Source: a virus
Direction: 5' to 3' (one strand)
Virus record (IMG/VR): IMGVR_UViG_3300046519_000180
Span: 1 to 47,457 of that record
Length of the DNA: 47,457 nt
Positions 32,286-39,453 of the stretch are shown one piece after another. The stretch's first letter is position 1. Each line of letters opens with the position of its first letter. The notes beneath the pieces were generated by a model that searched no databases, was not told the origin of the DNA, and saw nothing but the letters and a program-made list of their open reading frames with translations. A program made the position numbers and the translations under genes.

Positions 32286-32314
32286 TTGCACGGCTACCGT
32301 CAGTCACATGGACT
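32286..32314 (+). promoter_or_regulatory. CAGTCACA-family promoter 9, rightward
   Basis: Plus strand: TTGCAC (32286-32291), 17-bp spacer ending TCAGTCACA, TGGACT (32309-32314). Back-to-back with promoter 8, -35 elements three bases apart. The only rightward copy, upstream of the only rightward gene in the late region. Confidence 0.65.
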
Positions 32315-32342
32315 GGATGCTCAATCACACGGGGCACTTCAC

Positions 32343-32609
32343 ATGACTGCGAAAAACTTTATCGGCTCTACCCGCGACTCGGCGTACATGGCGATCACAG
32401 AGGTGATGGGCATTGCTGCTGATGCCATGGATCAGAATCCGTCCGACGCCCTGCTGGTGATCAGCCTGTCAGGCTCCAGCGAGAGCGCCATCGTCGGCGG
32501 CACGCTGGACTCCGAGAAGATCACCCGCCTGCAATCCTTGGTCGACGAACTGAAGTGGCGTGCCGCCGCGGAAGGCGACGGCGACAAGGTTCTGCACGTC
32601 TGGCGTTAA
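32343..32609 (+). CDS. Rightward moron-like protein of unknown function
   Basis: 88 residues from ATG at 32343 with GGGGC upstream. Acidic, starts MTAKNFIGSTRDSAYMAITEVMG, with a serine-rich middle (VISLSGSSESAIVGG) and a helical C-terminus ending LHVWR. It opposes all neighbours, has its own promoter and ends by overlapping the convergent gene by four bases. Family unknown. Confidence 0.65.
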   Translation: MTAKNFIGSTRDSAYMAITEVMGIAADAMDQNPSDALLVISLSGSSESAIVGGTLDSEKITRLQSLVDELKWRAAAEGDGDKVLHVWR

Positions 32610-32878
32610 CCGTGCATTTTCCAGCCTGACATGAAGGTGCTGCGCCTCAGCTCTGGGGCCAGCGCCTCTTTCCAGTTATCCCCGCGCAGTCGCCGCATCT
32701 TCACCGTCTGCCACTTCAATCCCCTTCTGACTGCCCATTCCATTGCGGGCATGGTTACGCCATCCAGAGTGACCAGCGTGGCGCCAGCACAAATCGTGCT
32801 GCGTATCGGCCTGCGAGGGATCTGGATAACCAGGGCGGTGAAGTCGATGGTGAGTTGCTGCGGCGACTGCTGGATCAT
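32606..32878 (-). CDS. Small basic protein, possible DNA binding
   Basis: 90 residues from ATG at 32878. N-terminal half hydrophobic-beta (QLTIDFTALVIQIP), C-terminal basic HTH-like helix pair (MEWAVRRGLKWQTVKMRRLRGDNW). The helix pattern is seen in small phage regulators. As the last leftward gene before the late region it could be a late regulator, but this is untested. Confidence 0.6.
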   Translation of the reverse strand: MIQQSPQQLTIDFTALVIQIPRRPIRSTICAGATLVTLDGVTMPAMEWAVRRGLKWQTVKMRRLRGDNWKEALAPELRRSTFMSGWKMHG

Positions 32879-32924
32879 GGTTAACCCGCCTTCATCGGTA
32901 GAATTTGAACGCGCACAGCCTCTT

Positions 32925-33095
32925 TCACGACTGCAGGCCTCGATCGCGCGAATCCGTAAGCAACGGCTTCTGGTCCTTTTCCAGATTCCATGCTTCGGTG
33001 TACGGGCAGCCGGTGCACATGCGAACGAACTGGCTTGCGAGACTGGACATAGGCTCACCGCAGGCTGGGCAAGGCTTACCCTTCGCCGAATCCAT
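32925..33095 (-). CDS. Small zinc-ribbon protein
   Basis: 56 residues from ATG at 33095 (overlaps the upstream TGA). Contains CPACGEPM and CTGC, two CxxC pairs 20 residues apart, a likely zinc ribbon. Role unknown; typical of the nin-like small-gene block. Confidence 0.7.
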   Translation of the reverse strand: MDSAKGKPCPACGEPMSSLASQFVRMCTGCPYTEAWNLEKDQKPLLTDSRDRGLQS

Positions 33096-33316
33096 CACGC
33101 CACCGCCTTGGCGGGAATACCCGCACTGCTCAGCCAATCAAGTTCGTAATCGGCTATGGCCTGGGTGTATTCCGTGCAGTTGGCGAGCATGGTTGCGACG
33201 ACGGGCTCTGGCGTGAAGGTGCCGACGAGGATCAGCGCCCCTCGGCACCGAACGATCATTCCCGGCAGCAATTCTTCCGGCGCGCCCTTGCTCCACTTCA
33301 AATTCAGAATGGTCAT
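33095..33316 (-). CDS. Small protein of nin-like region
   Basis: 73 residues, beginning MTILNLKWSKGAPEEL, with LPGMIVRCRGALILVGTF, a small beta-barrel pattern, and an acidic helix (AIADYELDWLSS). Overlaps NinG upstream by 4 bases and the zinc ribbon downstream by 3. Unknown function. Confidence 0.6.
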   Translation of the reverse strand: MTILNLKWSKGAPEELLPGMIVRCRGALILVGTFTPEPVVATMLANCTEYTQAIADYELDWLSSAGIPAKAVA

Positions 33317-33930
33317 GCTGCTTGCTCCTTCAGGGCTCGGGTCAGCGCGCGGTAATGCGCCTTGATGGCTTTCAAATCGTCGACGGTGTACTTCTTCACG
33401 GTCTGGTCGGACTCCAGCGCCTCAACCTCGGCGAGACCGATGCGCGCAATGAGGCCGATGCGGTAATCGACGGCGTTGCCCGACAAGAACCGATTGTCCT
33501 GTTTGCTCTGGGCGTGACAGTTGCGCTCGTCGAAGCGGAGGTGCGGCGCTGAGCCAACGCTGCGGTAATGCCCGGCGTCTACGGCGTTCCCGCTCCAGTC
33601 CAATGGCTTGCCGCTGGAGATGCACAAATGCCCGGCCAATTGGTCACGCCAGCGGATGAACTCGTTGAACGCCTGCTGAGCCTCACGGAGATGATCGCCG
33701 CGGCACTTCAGCTTCTCCTTGCGCACCTTGATGTCCTGACGGTTCAGCTCCGCGAGCGCCTTGCGGGCTTTCTCCTGATTCGCAGGGTTCTTGGCCTCAG
33801 CCAGAGCGCAGGATGGGCTGCACACCTTTTGCCCGAGGCGTTGGGGTATGAACGCGGTCCCGCATTCGGCATTCACGCAGCGCTTCTTCCGGCGCGCTGG
33901 CGGCGACTTCTTGACTGCCTGTCCGATCAT
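33313..33930 (-). CDS. ninG: NinG/Rap-family recombination protein
   Basis: 205 residues. Zinc site: RCVNAECGTAFIPQ, VCSPSCA (about 17-45); coiled coil (about 55-90); then the NinG core DAGHYRSVGSAPHLRFDERN, HAQSKQDNRFLSGN with HNH-like histidine and asparagine. Lambda NinG (Rap) is a Holliday-junction/structure-specific endonuclease that aids RecA-independent recombination. In the same block as NinB, as in lambda. Confidence 0.9.
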   Translation of the reverse strand: MIGQAVKKSPPARRKKRCVNAECGTAFIPQRLGQKVCSPSCALAEAKNPANQEKARKALAELNRQDIKVRKEKLKCRGDHLREAQQAFNEFIRWRDQLAGHLCISSGKPLDWSGNAVDAGHYRSVGSAPHLRFDERNCHAQSKQDNRFLSGNAVDYRIGLIARIGLAEVEALESDQTVKKYTVDDLKAIKAHYRALTRALKEQAA

Positions 33931-34262
33931 CGTCCGAGCCCCTCAAGCTGCTCTTCGTACGCTGCTCGCTTGGCTTCGTTTAACTTTTGCTGCGAGTAGC
34001 CAACGAGCGAGTCGAGGCGGCGCATTGTTCGAAGGGAGGGACGGAACTCCAAACCGGCTCCGTATTGAAAGCCGTAGGCGTAGAAGGCATTGCTGATCCA
34101 GACCTTAACGTCTCCAAGCACTGCGTAGTGGTCTTTAACCTCAACGGTTTCCCAATGCTTATCGATCAGTCGATTTAGGGCGGCGTCCCATTCGACTGAA
34201 TACTCTTTTTGATACGACGTGCCAAGGAAGGTCGACGAAGCCCATCGGAGGTAGAAATTCAT
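33927..34262 (-). CDS. Phage protein of unknown function
   Basis: 111 residues from ATG at 34262. Contains WASSTFLGTSYQKEYSVEWD, a tyrosine-rich middle (AFYAYGFQYGAGLEF), and a helix (LDSLVGYSQQKLNEAKRAAY). Overlaps NinG by 4 bases and the 35-residue gene upstream by one. No family recognised. Confidence 0.55.
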   Translation of the reverse strand: MNFYLRWASSTFLGTSYQKEYSVEWDAALNRLIDKHWETVEVKDHYAVLGDVKVWISNAFYAYGFQYGAGLEFRPSLRTMRRLDSLVGYSQQKLNEAKRAAYEEQLEGLGR

Positions 34263-34369
34263 CACAACCCACCCCCGATTTGGCAGGCCGTAGGCTGGGC
34301 GTGATACCCAGCCTCAAGCATGCTGACGATGCAGCGGGCGACACTTTTGAGGGCCTGATAAGTCTTCAT
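34262..34369 (-). CDS. Very small protein (35 aa)
   Basis: ATG at 34369 with GAGGT six bases upstream, overlapping the previous stop (ATGA), and a TGA that overlaps the next start (TGATG). Starts MKTYQALKSVARCIVSMLEAG; helical. The coupling on both sides suggests a real gene. Confidence 0.5.
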   Translation of the reverse strand: MKTYQALKSVARCIVSMLEAGYHAQPTACQIGGGL

Positions 34370-34677
34370 GCTGGCACCTCGCGGGATTTTGTTTGCTCAG
34401 GTGCGAAGTCACCCAGAAGCGGTCGAAGGTGGCGCGGCTCGCACAGCCCCCATTCGCTTTGCTCGATAGATCCATCATCGAACCGACGGCAAAGCCCATC
34501 TCCTGTCACAATCCAGCAAGGGACGTCAGCGTGCTGATACGTGACTCCGTTGGGTCCGACATAGAACTCATCCATCCGGACAAACTGAATCAGTTCGCAC
34601 GACTTCCCAATGTTCTGGACCATGCTGTTTGCGCCGACGATTAGCGCCGGGTCACCCGCCTTGAATTGATTACTCAT
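34366..34677 (-). CDS. Small protein of nin-like region
   Basis: 103 residues from ATG at 34677. MSNQFKAGDPALIVGANSM then CELIQFVRMDEFYVGPNGVTYQHADVPCWIVTGDGLCRRF: a compact beta fold (SH3-like in pattern). Coupled to NinB upstream (overlapping TGATG-type junction). Family seems common in phages, function unknown. Confidence 0.6.
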   Translation of the reverse strand: MSNQFKAGDPALIVGANSMVQNIGKSCELIQFVRMDEFYVGPNGVTYQHADVPCWIVTGDGLCRRFDDGSIEQSEWGLCEPRHLRPLLGDFAPEQTKSREVPA

Positions 34678-35093
34678 CAGTACCGGCCCTCCCACAGATC
34701 CTTCTGCGTCCACCGCACCTGGTGCTCGGCGCCAAACGCGGAAACCCACTCGATCAACTCGGCGCACTTGCTCACGGTGAGCTTGCTTGTGCGCTCGTAC
34801 AGGACGTCGATGCCCTTCCCGTCGATAGCCGGGATCATCTGGATGGTTTCGCCGCTCTCGCGCAGCCATGCGGCGGTGCAGAGCCGTTTCCAGACTGTGA
34901 CGTCCCACTTCCGACCGGCGTGCTCAACCTGACGGGAGATGTCGGCCAACATGGCGTGCAGTTTCTTGTTCTGTTCGCCGTTGCGGTCCGGCTCCTTGAT
35001 CAAGATCAACTTCGGCTTGCTGAAGTCCGTACCGCGCAATGCGCCGAATAGTCGGCTGGTGTCTTGGGCGTTTTGCATGAGGATCTCGATCAT
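34677..35093 (-). CDS. ninB: NinB (Orf)-family recombination mediator
   Basis: 138 residues from ATG at 35093. Core of the family: LILIKEPDRNGEQNKKLHAM, LADISRQVEHAGRKWDVTVW, KRLCTAAWLRESGE and SKLTVSKCAELIEWVSAFGAE. Lambda Orf/NinB is a single-strand-binding mediator that substitutes for RecFOR. Works with NinG, and fits the RecT and YqaJ genes of the rightward operon. Confidence 0.93.
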   Translation of the reverse strand: MIEILMQNAQDTSRLFGALRGTDFSKPKLILIKEPDRNGEQNKKLHAMLADISRQVEHAGRKWDVTVWKRLCTAAWLRESGETIQMIPAIDGKGIDVLYERTSKLTVSKCAELIEWVSAFGAEHQVRWTQKDLWEGRY

Positions 35094-35416
35094 GACTGCG
35101 CCTCCTTGCTCATGGCGACTGCCGCATTCCAGACCTTGCACCACCCGCATTCGGTGCCTGCTTTCGCCCCGTTGTCGCGATCCCATATCCCTGGAATGGT
35201 GTGGCAATGCCCTGGTGCATTCCCGTCGCGATGCGTGTAACGAGGAATCTCGTTAACCACACACGACATCACTTCGCGCAGCCGCTCAATCTCCGCGATA
35301 AGCTCCAGCACTGCGGCGGGTTCGACAGAGATCACGCGCACGGCATCGATTGGATCGGTTGCATCCAGTTCCACGCATCTTTGCGCGTAAGCCGTCAATT
35401 TTGGGATGTCGATCAT
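35090..35416 (-). CDS. Phage protein with Cys/His cluster
   Basis: 108 residues from ATG at 35416 with GGAGGTG. Helical N-half (VLELIAEIERLREVMSCVVNEI), then RYTHRDGNAPGHCHTIPGIWD and ECGWCKVWNAA (a potential metal site). Such proteins are widespread in pseudomonad phages. Overlaps NinB by 4 bases. Confidence 0.6.
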   Translation of the reverse strand: MIDIPKLTAYAQRCVELDATDPIDAVRVISVEPAAVLELIAEIERLREVMSCVVNEIPRYTHRDGNAPGHCHTIPGIWDRDNGAKAGTECGWCKVWNAAVAMSKEAQS

Positions 35417-35529
35417 CGGAACACCTCCTGCAGATTCGCAGGCGCAGTGACCCGCTGAACTTTGTGGTGCGCGCCATAACCGGCAACCACGACGATAATG
35501 GTCAGAACGATCCAGATTCGGTTGGTCAT
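35413..35529 (-). CDS. Small single-TM protein (38 aa)
   Basis: ATG at 35529 with a strong AAGGAGG seven bases upstream. Residues 4-18 are a hydrophobic helix (IWIVLTIIVVVAGYG) with a polar basic tail. The stop overlaps the next ATG. Probably real; unknown membrane role. Confidence 0.7.
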   Translation of the reverse strand: MTNRIWIVLTIIVVVAGYGAHHKVQRVTAPANLQEVFR

Positions 35530-36161
35530 GCTGCTGCCTCCTTTGCCCGGATGACTTCGAAGAACTTGATGAGCGCCCACTCAGCGGGACTGAGCTGGGA
35601 GTGGCGCGCAGACTTTTCCTCATTGAGCGGTTTTGCGATGGATCCCAGAAAACGCTCCTGGTCACTGCGATCCATCAGGTTCATCAGGTATTCGTCCATC
35701 AACTCAGTGACCATCATTCCGCCCGGGTGGGCTTTCTTCATACCTGCGCGCAGGTAACGCTTGTAGGAGTCGTCGCCAAGTCCAGCCAAGATGACCTGGT
35801 GGAACTCGAACGTGCTGTAGGGGATGGCGCCGCGCTTGCAGCAGACGAATATCTCTCCACCGCCGACGCCCGGATAACAGAGGTTCATGTCTCCGCAGAC
35901 GATCACCACGGGTTTCCCGGTGGACGTTCCTGCATCGGTGGCTTTTTCAATCTCGATCTGCGTTGGGCGCGGACCCTTTACTTCCACGAAGATCCCGGCC
36001 TTTGGCAGATAGAAGTCAGGGAGGTAGTAACCGTGGCGGGTATTCACCAGGCGCGGTTCGTAATGCCAATCAATGCGCAGCGCATCCATCATCCCGGCCC
36101 ACCGGGTTTCTGAGTGAGAGCGCATGAGGTAGCCGTCTTTCTGGAAGATGGTCTGGTTCAT
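35526..36161 (-). CDS. PD-(D/E)XK-type nuclease
   Basis: 211 residues from ATG at 36161. Motif PDFYLPKAGIFVEVKG (Asp, then ExK), as in restriction-like folds and VSR/Holliday-type nucleases, preceded by HYEPRLVNTRHGYY. C-terminal helical domain. Between DnaB and NinB it is suited to processing replication/recombination intermediates. It could instead be a homing-like nuclease; no group is defined. Confidence 0.75.
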   Translation of the reverse strand: MNQTIFQKDGYLMRSHSETRWAGMMDALRIDWHYEPRLVNTRHGYYLPDFYLPKAGIFVEVKGPRPTQIEIEKATDAGTSTGKPVVIVCGDMNLCYPGVGGGEIFVCCKRGAIPYSTFEFHQVILAGLGDDSYKRYLRAGMKKAHPGGMMVTELMDEYLMNLMDRSDQERFLGSIAKPLNEEKSARHSQLSPAEWALIKFFEVIRAKEAAA

Positions 36162-37540
36162 GAGCGAGCACCTCGCATCATGCTGCGCGCCGACGGCCTT
36201 TCTTGTGGGGCCTGATGAGCCTCTGGGCGGGCGTAAGAGGACGGGTCTGCATTCACGAACCGGGCGAACTCGCCCTGGAACTGCAATACGCAATCATTGG
36301 GGTGCGCATGCCGAACCTTGACCACGTCGACGTCGGTGATTCCTCTGCCGCCACGATCCGGTTCACTATCCCGGTGCGCCATGATGATGACGTCCGCGTC
36401 CTGCTCGATTTCGCCTGAGTCACGAAGGTCGCTCATCTTTGGCTTGGGATCGGCGCGGTTCTCAATGCTGCGGTTCAGCTGGGCCAGCACCACCACGGGA
36501 ATGCCCAGTTCTTTCGCCAGCGCTTTGAATCCTCGGGTGTACGAACCGAGTTCAAGGTTGCGGTTCTGGATTTTGCTGTTCGGGTCTGTTGCGATCAGAC
36601 TGAGGTAGTCGACAACGATCAGGCTGAGCTTCTTGGCACGGTGCTGAAATCGAGCAATGCTGCAGATCCGAGAGAATGTCAGGGCTCCCTTGTCGCAGAT
36701 ACGAACATCGGCTTCTGCAAGTCTTGCGACGGCAACAGTGAGACGCGCACTGGCATCGTCGTCTCCAAGCGCTTCGCCGGTTTCGATCAGTTCCTGGCTC
36801 ACCCCGGCTTGCGCAGCGAGGGAGCGTTTTGCCAGCTCCTTCGTAGGCATCTCCAACGAGAAGATCAGCGACGAACCGCCTTTGATGGCGACTCTATCTG
36901 CTACCCCGGTGCCCAGCACGGTCTTGCCGGTGCCTGGACGTCCGGCGATGATGACGAGGTTGCCCGGACGGAGCGTTTTGACGATCTTGTCGAGGTCAGC
37001 CAGGCCAAAGTCTTCGCCCATTACCTGAGTACCAGCGCGGCGTTCTTCCATGTCGTCAAAGACCGGGCCAAGGGCCTGCCTCATCGTCACAACGTCCGGC
37101 GTTTCTTCCTCGGCATTCAGGCCCATCATCAGAGCCTGCGCGGCCGACAGCTGATCAGCAATCGTGCCCATGCTCATCGCCATGTCCATGATTTCGCTGG
37201 CGGCTCGGTACATCTGCCGCGCCTTGGACCGCTCACGGATGATCTTCGCGAAGTGCTTTACGTTCGATGCACCTGCAACGTTGCGCATGATCTCCACGGC
37301 GTACACAAAGGTGCTGTCACCGTTCGGAAGTTCGGCACGGATCTCGGAGAGAGCAATCGGGTCTGGCGATACCTGCTTGGAGTGACAGCCGAGGATCAGC
37401 GAGTAAAGCGCGCCGTTGCACTCATTGCCGAAATCCTCCGCGCCGAGGAATGCGCCGACATCCTCACACAGAGAGGGTTCGTGCATCAGGCCACCCAATA
37501 CGCCGTGTTCGGCTTCAAGCGCGATCAGAGGACGTTCCAT
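36158..37540 (-). CDS. Replicative DNA helicase, DnaB-type
   Basis: 460 residues from ATG at 37540. N-terminal domain (LEAEHGVLGGLMHEPSL), linker, RecA core: Walker A AGRPGTGKT, Walker B LIVVDYLSLI, arginine-finger area and QLNRSIENRADPKPKMSDLRDSGEIEQDADVI-type motif. Unwinds DNA at the phage fork. Adjacent to the O-type initiator, as in phages that encode both loader and helicase. Confidence 0.95.
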   Translation of the reverse strand: MERPLIALEAEHGVLGGLMHEPSLCEDVGAFLGAEDFGNECNGALYSLILGCHSKQVSPDPIALSEIRAELPNGDSTFVYAVEIMRNVAGASNVKHFAKIIRERSKARQMYRAASEIMDMAMSMGTIADQLSAAQALMMGLNAEEETPDVVTMRQALGPVFDDMEERRAGTQVMGEDFGLADLDKIVKTLRPGNLVIIAGRPGTGKTVLGTGVADRVAIKGGSSLIFSLEMPTKELAKRSLAAQAGVSQELIETGEALGDDDASARLTVAVARLAEADVRICDKGALTFSRICSIARFQHRAKKLSLIVVDYLSLIATDPNSKIQNRNLELGSYTRGFKALAKELGIPVVVLAQLNRSIENRADPKPKMSDLRDSGEIEQDADVIIMAHRDSEPDRGGRGITDVDVVKVRHAHPNDCVLQFQGEFARFVNADPSSYARPEAHQAPQERPSARSMMRGARS

Positions 37541-38364
37541 CACGCACCCTCCAGAACGCGCAGCACGTTCTCTTCGCGAGTCAGGAACTCAAGGTGAGCA
37601 CGCCAGCCGCGATCGTTCGCGCCAGTCCAGTGGGTGTTAGTCAGGCAGTCGTTGAAATAGCCCTCCCAGAACTCTCCCTTGCGGAATGGCTTCTCGCCGT
37701 TGATGTTCAGGTTCCAGCACTTGCGAATGTTGGCCTTGCGCTTGTCGTTGAGCTTCAGGCACTGAGGGAGCTTTTCGCCGCAGATCCGGTTGTACAGGTC
37801 CTGAATGCGAGTGAACGGGATGCGCTCGGCTTTGGCTGCTTCAGGTTGATCATGGATCGAGGTGTCTTGCTGTTCCGCTTCATGCTGGTCATCGGCATCG
37901 GTCGAAGCGTCAGCGGCGACAACTGCGTTAGCAGTAAGATTTGTATTTCTTTCTTTTATGTGTGTAATTTCCAACACAGTGGCAGGTGTCTTTTTTACAC
38001 ACTGTGTAGATTTCAACACGGTTCGTTTTGGCTCAAGTTTCCACTCGTTTGCTGGCAGGAAACTGATCGGATCACGACTGCCCCCATCGCGGTACAGCAC
38101 TCGCTGACGGATCAGGTCGTTGATAGCCCGAGAAACGTTCGCACGCTCCTTCTCAGCCAATTCATCGGTGCCATACATCATCTTGGCGATGTACAACGCC
38201 GCTACCTTCACAGCCTCCTGGTTGTAGCCAACAGTCAGTCGATGAATTGCCAGGGCAACACGAAGCTCACGCCCTGACAGGTCGGCCCCTATCAGGGCCT
38301 CGTAGAGGTCGTTATCCATACGGGTGAACCCGCCGGTATTGCGAAGTGAGATGACATTGCTCAT
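37540..38364 (-). CDS. Phage replication initiator, O-type
   Basis: 274 residues from ATG at 38364 (GGTGAG upstream). Winged-helix N-domain (about 12-100: GFTRMDNDLYEALIGADLSGREL, AIHRLTVGYN, SRAINDLIRQRVLYRDGG) like lambda O, a low-complexity middle and a DnaC/helicase-contact type C-domain (IRKCWNLNINGEKPFRKGEFW). Contains iteron-like sequences in the gene itself. Overlaps DnaB. Confidence 0.85.
   Translation of the reverse strand: MSNVISLRNTGGFTRMDNDLYEALIGADLSGRELRVALAIHRLTVGYNQEAVKVAALYIAKMMYGTDELAEKERANVSRAINDLIRQRVLYRDGGSRDPISFLPANEWKLEPKRTVLKSTQCVKKTPATVLEITHIKERNTNLTANAVVAADASTDADDQHEAEQQDTSIHDQPEAAKAERIPFTRIQDLYNRICGEKLPQCLKLNDKRKANIRKCWNLNINGEKPFRKGEFWEGYFNDCLTNTHWTGANDRGWRAHLEFLTREENVLRVLEGA
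37950..38030. other. Predicted replication origin within the O gene
   Basis: An AT-rich island (T-runs on the plus strand) with three GTGT-N-ACAC elements: TGTGTAATTTCCAACAC (37961-37977), GTGTCTTTTTTACAC (37986-38000) and TGTGTAGATTTCAACAC (38003-38019). The first and third match at 13 or more of 17 positions. Lambda has iterons inside its O gene at the equivalent place. It interrupts otherwise ordinary GC content. Confidence 0.6.
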
Positions 38365-38576
38365 GCGCGCGCTCTCACCAGGGAGGCCTTGAGGCTGTTC
38401 ACGCACTCACGACGAAACCGATTCTTTGCCTCGGTTGAGTACTGGAATCGGATCATCTTGGCGGCGAGCATGGCTGCTGATTGGTGGTCGGCGATTTCTC
38501 GCGCCACGTTTTGCGATTCGGAGTTTTGTGGCGCGGGCTTTTTCAGGGCCTGTACATCGTGATTCTGTGTGTGCAT
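38361..38576 (-). CDS. Small protein of unknown function
   Basis: 71 residues from ATG at 38576 (GGAGCTGATT before it). N-terminal KKPAPQNSESQNVARE is encoded by repeat copy B; then a helical, basic C-terminus (FQYSTEAKNRFRRECVNSLKASLVRARA). Overlaps the O gene by 4 bases. Lies beyond the terminator 38611-38640. Confidence 0.6.
   Translation of the reverse strand: MHTQNHDVQALKKPAPQNSESQNVAREIADHQSAAMLAAKMIRFQYSTEAKNRFRRECVNSLKASLVRARA
38500..38538 (-). repeat. Copy B of the 40-base repeat
   Basis: Minus GCCCGCGCCACAAAAC...CGTGGCGCG; 7-bp stem GCGCCAC/GTGGCGC. Same orientation as copy A (29840-29879). On the plus strand it is followed by GGGCTTTTT, so it could terminate rightward RNA. Confidence 0.65.
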
Positions 38577-38610
38577 AATCAGCTCCAGAACGTTGTGCAA
38601 ACAGCTGTAG

Positions 38611-38640
38611 AAAAAGCCACCCTTGCCCGGTGGCTTTTTT
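38611..38640. terminator. Bidirectional terminator after early leftward genes
   Basis: AGCCACC (38615-38621) and GGTGGCT (38629-38635) with T-runs on both sides (TTTTTC minus, TTTTTT plus). It closes the cro-RHH-82aa unit and precedes the replication genes, like lambda tR1. Confidence 0.85.
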
Positions 38641-38663
38641 GTGCCTGCGATTTGGTGATCCAG

Positions 38664-38912
38664 CTATTCAAGGTCTTCATCAGCCCCTCCCTCTCCCTTT
38701 TCAGGGCCTGTTGAGTCCCGGCATGGGTCTCGCTTTGGTACTGGCAGGTTCCGGACTTTTCCGGCCCCTCTTGGCCTGGTCTTCTCGAAGAAACGCTCTG
38801 TTCCAAGCTTTGCGGCGTATTGTTCAGGCGTCATGCCTGCTGCTTTTGCCAAACGTTCAAGCTTTTCGTAGAGCCGCCCCTCGATCCCGTGGCAGATCGT
38901 GGTTTCGGGCAC
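38664..38912 (-). CDS. Small early protein
   Basis: 82 residues, GTG start with AAGGAGG seven bases before it. N-terminal helix pair (EGRLYEKLERLAKAAGMTPEQYAAKLGTERFF), then a disordered basic/acidic tail. The helical half could be a DNA-binding or toxin-antitoxin-like RHH; not decisive. Third gene of the Cro operon. Confidence 0.65.
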   Translation of the reverse strand: MPETTICHGIEGRLYEKLERLAKAAGMTPEQYAAKLGTERFFEKTRPRGAGKVRNLPVPKRDPCRDSTGPEKGEGGADEDLE

Positions 38913-38932
38913 GTAGGCCTCCTTCCGGGCCT

Positions 38933-39124
38933 TCAGGCCAGCTGGCGTTTGTCGGTAACATCGGTCTCGATGATGCTTTCCAGCTTTTCCTCAACGCACA
39001 TGCGCACGAAGACAGCGAGCTGAAGCTTGTGAAGCTTCGCGACGGCCTTCAGGGCCTCGTAGGTTTCATCGTCGTAGCGGGACTTGATCTCCCGGTCTTT
39101 CAAATGGCGCGGCTCGTCGTACAT
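38933..39124 (-). CDS. Ribbon-helix-helix (Arc/CopG-like) regulator
   Basis: 63 residues from ATG at 39124 (AAGGA upstream). Motif DREIKSRYDDETYEALKAVA is a beta strand plus two-helix RHH, with C-terminal acidic helix. Likely a small transcription factor in the early leftward operon; targets unknown. Confidence 0.75.
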   Translation of the reverse strand: MYDEPRHLKDREIKSRYDDETYEALKAVAKLHKLQLAVFVRMCVEEKLESIIETDVTDKRQLA

Positions 39125-39152
39125 AGGTTTTTCCTTGTGGCTGATGAGATGG

Positions 39153-39377
39153 TTAAGCGGCAGTAAGGGGTTGCTTTTCAGGAGGGAACGCATCATCGAG
39201 TCCGCATTTGGCCCCTAGAGCGTTCAATGCCTTGACGATGAGGCGGGCCTCGCTAAGCCCAGGGCTTCGCAGGCCGGATTCGTAGTTCGCCAGGCGGGAC
39301 TGATTCCAGCCGAGCGCCCGGCGTAGCGCGGCCTGAGTTACCCCAGCCCTCTCGCGGATCATTCGGACTTGATTCAT
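39153..39377 (-). CDS. Cro-like HTH repressor
   Basis: 74 residues from ATG at 39377 (GGAGG upstream). Helix-turn-helix: RERAGVTQAALRRALGWNQ, SRLANYESGLRSPGLSEA. The divergent S24 repressor gene begins 104 bases away and the shared region contains matching operators, the usual cro-cI layout. Confidence 0.85.
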   Translation of the reverse strand: MNQVRMIRERAGVTQAALRRALGWNQSRLANYESGLRSPGLSEARLIVKALNALGAKCGLDDAFPPEKQPLTAA

Positions 39378-39402
39378 TTGGTGCTCCTCCATAGTTGAAC
39401 AC

Positions 39403-39431
39403 AGGATAAACACGCATCGTGTTAAAGGCAA
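39403..39431 (-). promoter_or_regulatory. Leftward early promoter with operator (cro side)
   Basis: Minus strand: TTGCCT (39431-39426), 17-bp spacer, TATCCT (39408-39403). The perfect dyad AACACGCATCGTGTT (39409-39423) fills the spacer, so repressor binding blocks cro transcription. A weaker site AACACAATAAGTGAA is at 39431-39445. Confidence 0.85.
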
Positions 39432-39453
39432 ACACAATAAGTGAAAGCTGGTT

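Noticed and set aside
39147-39160. Second boxA in the leftward early transcript
   Set aside because: Minus-strand CGCTTAACCA is too short and overlaps the Cro stop; not a usable match.
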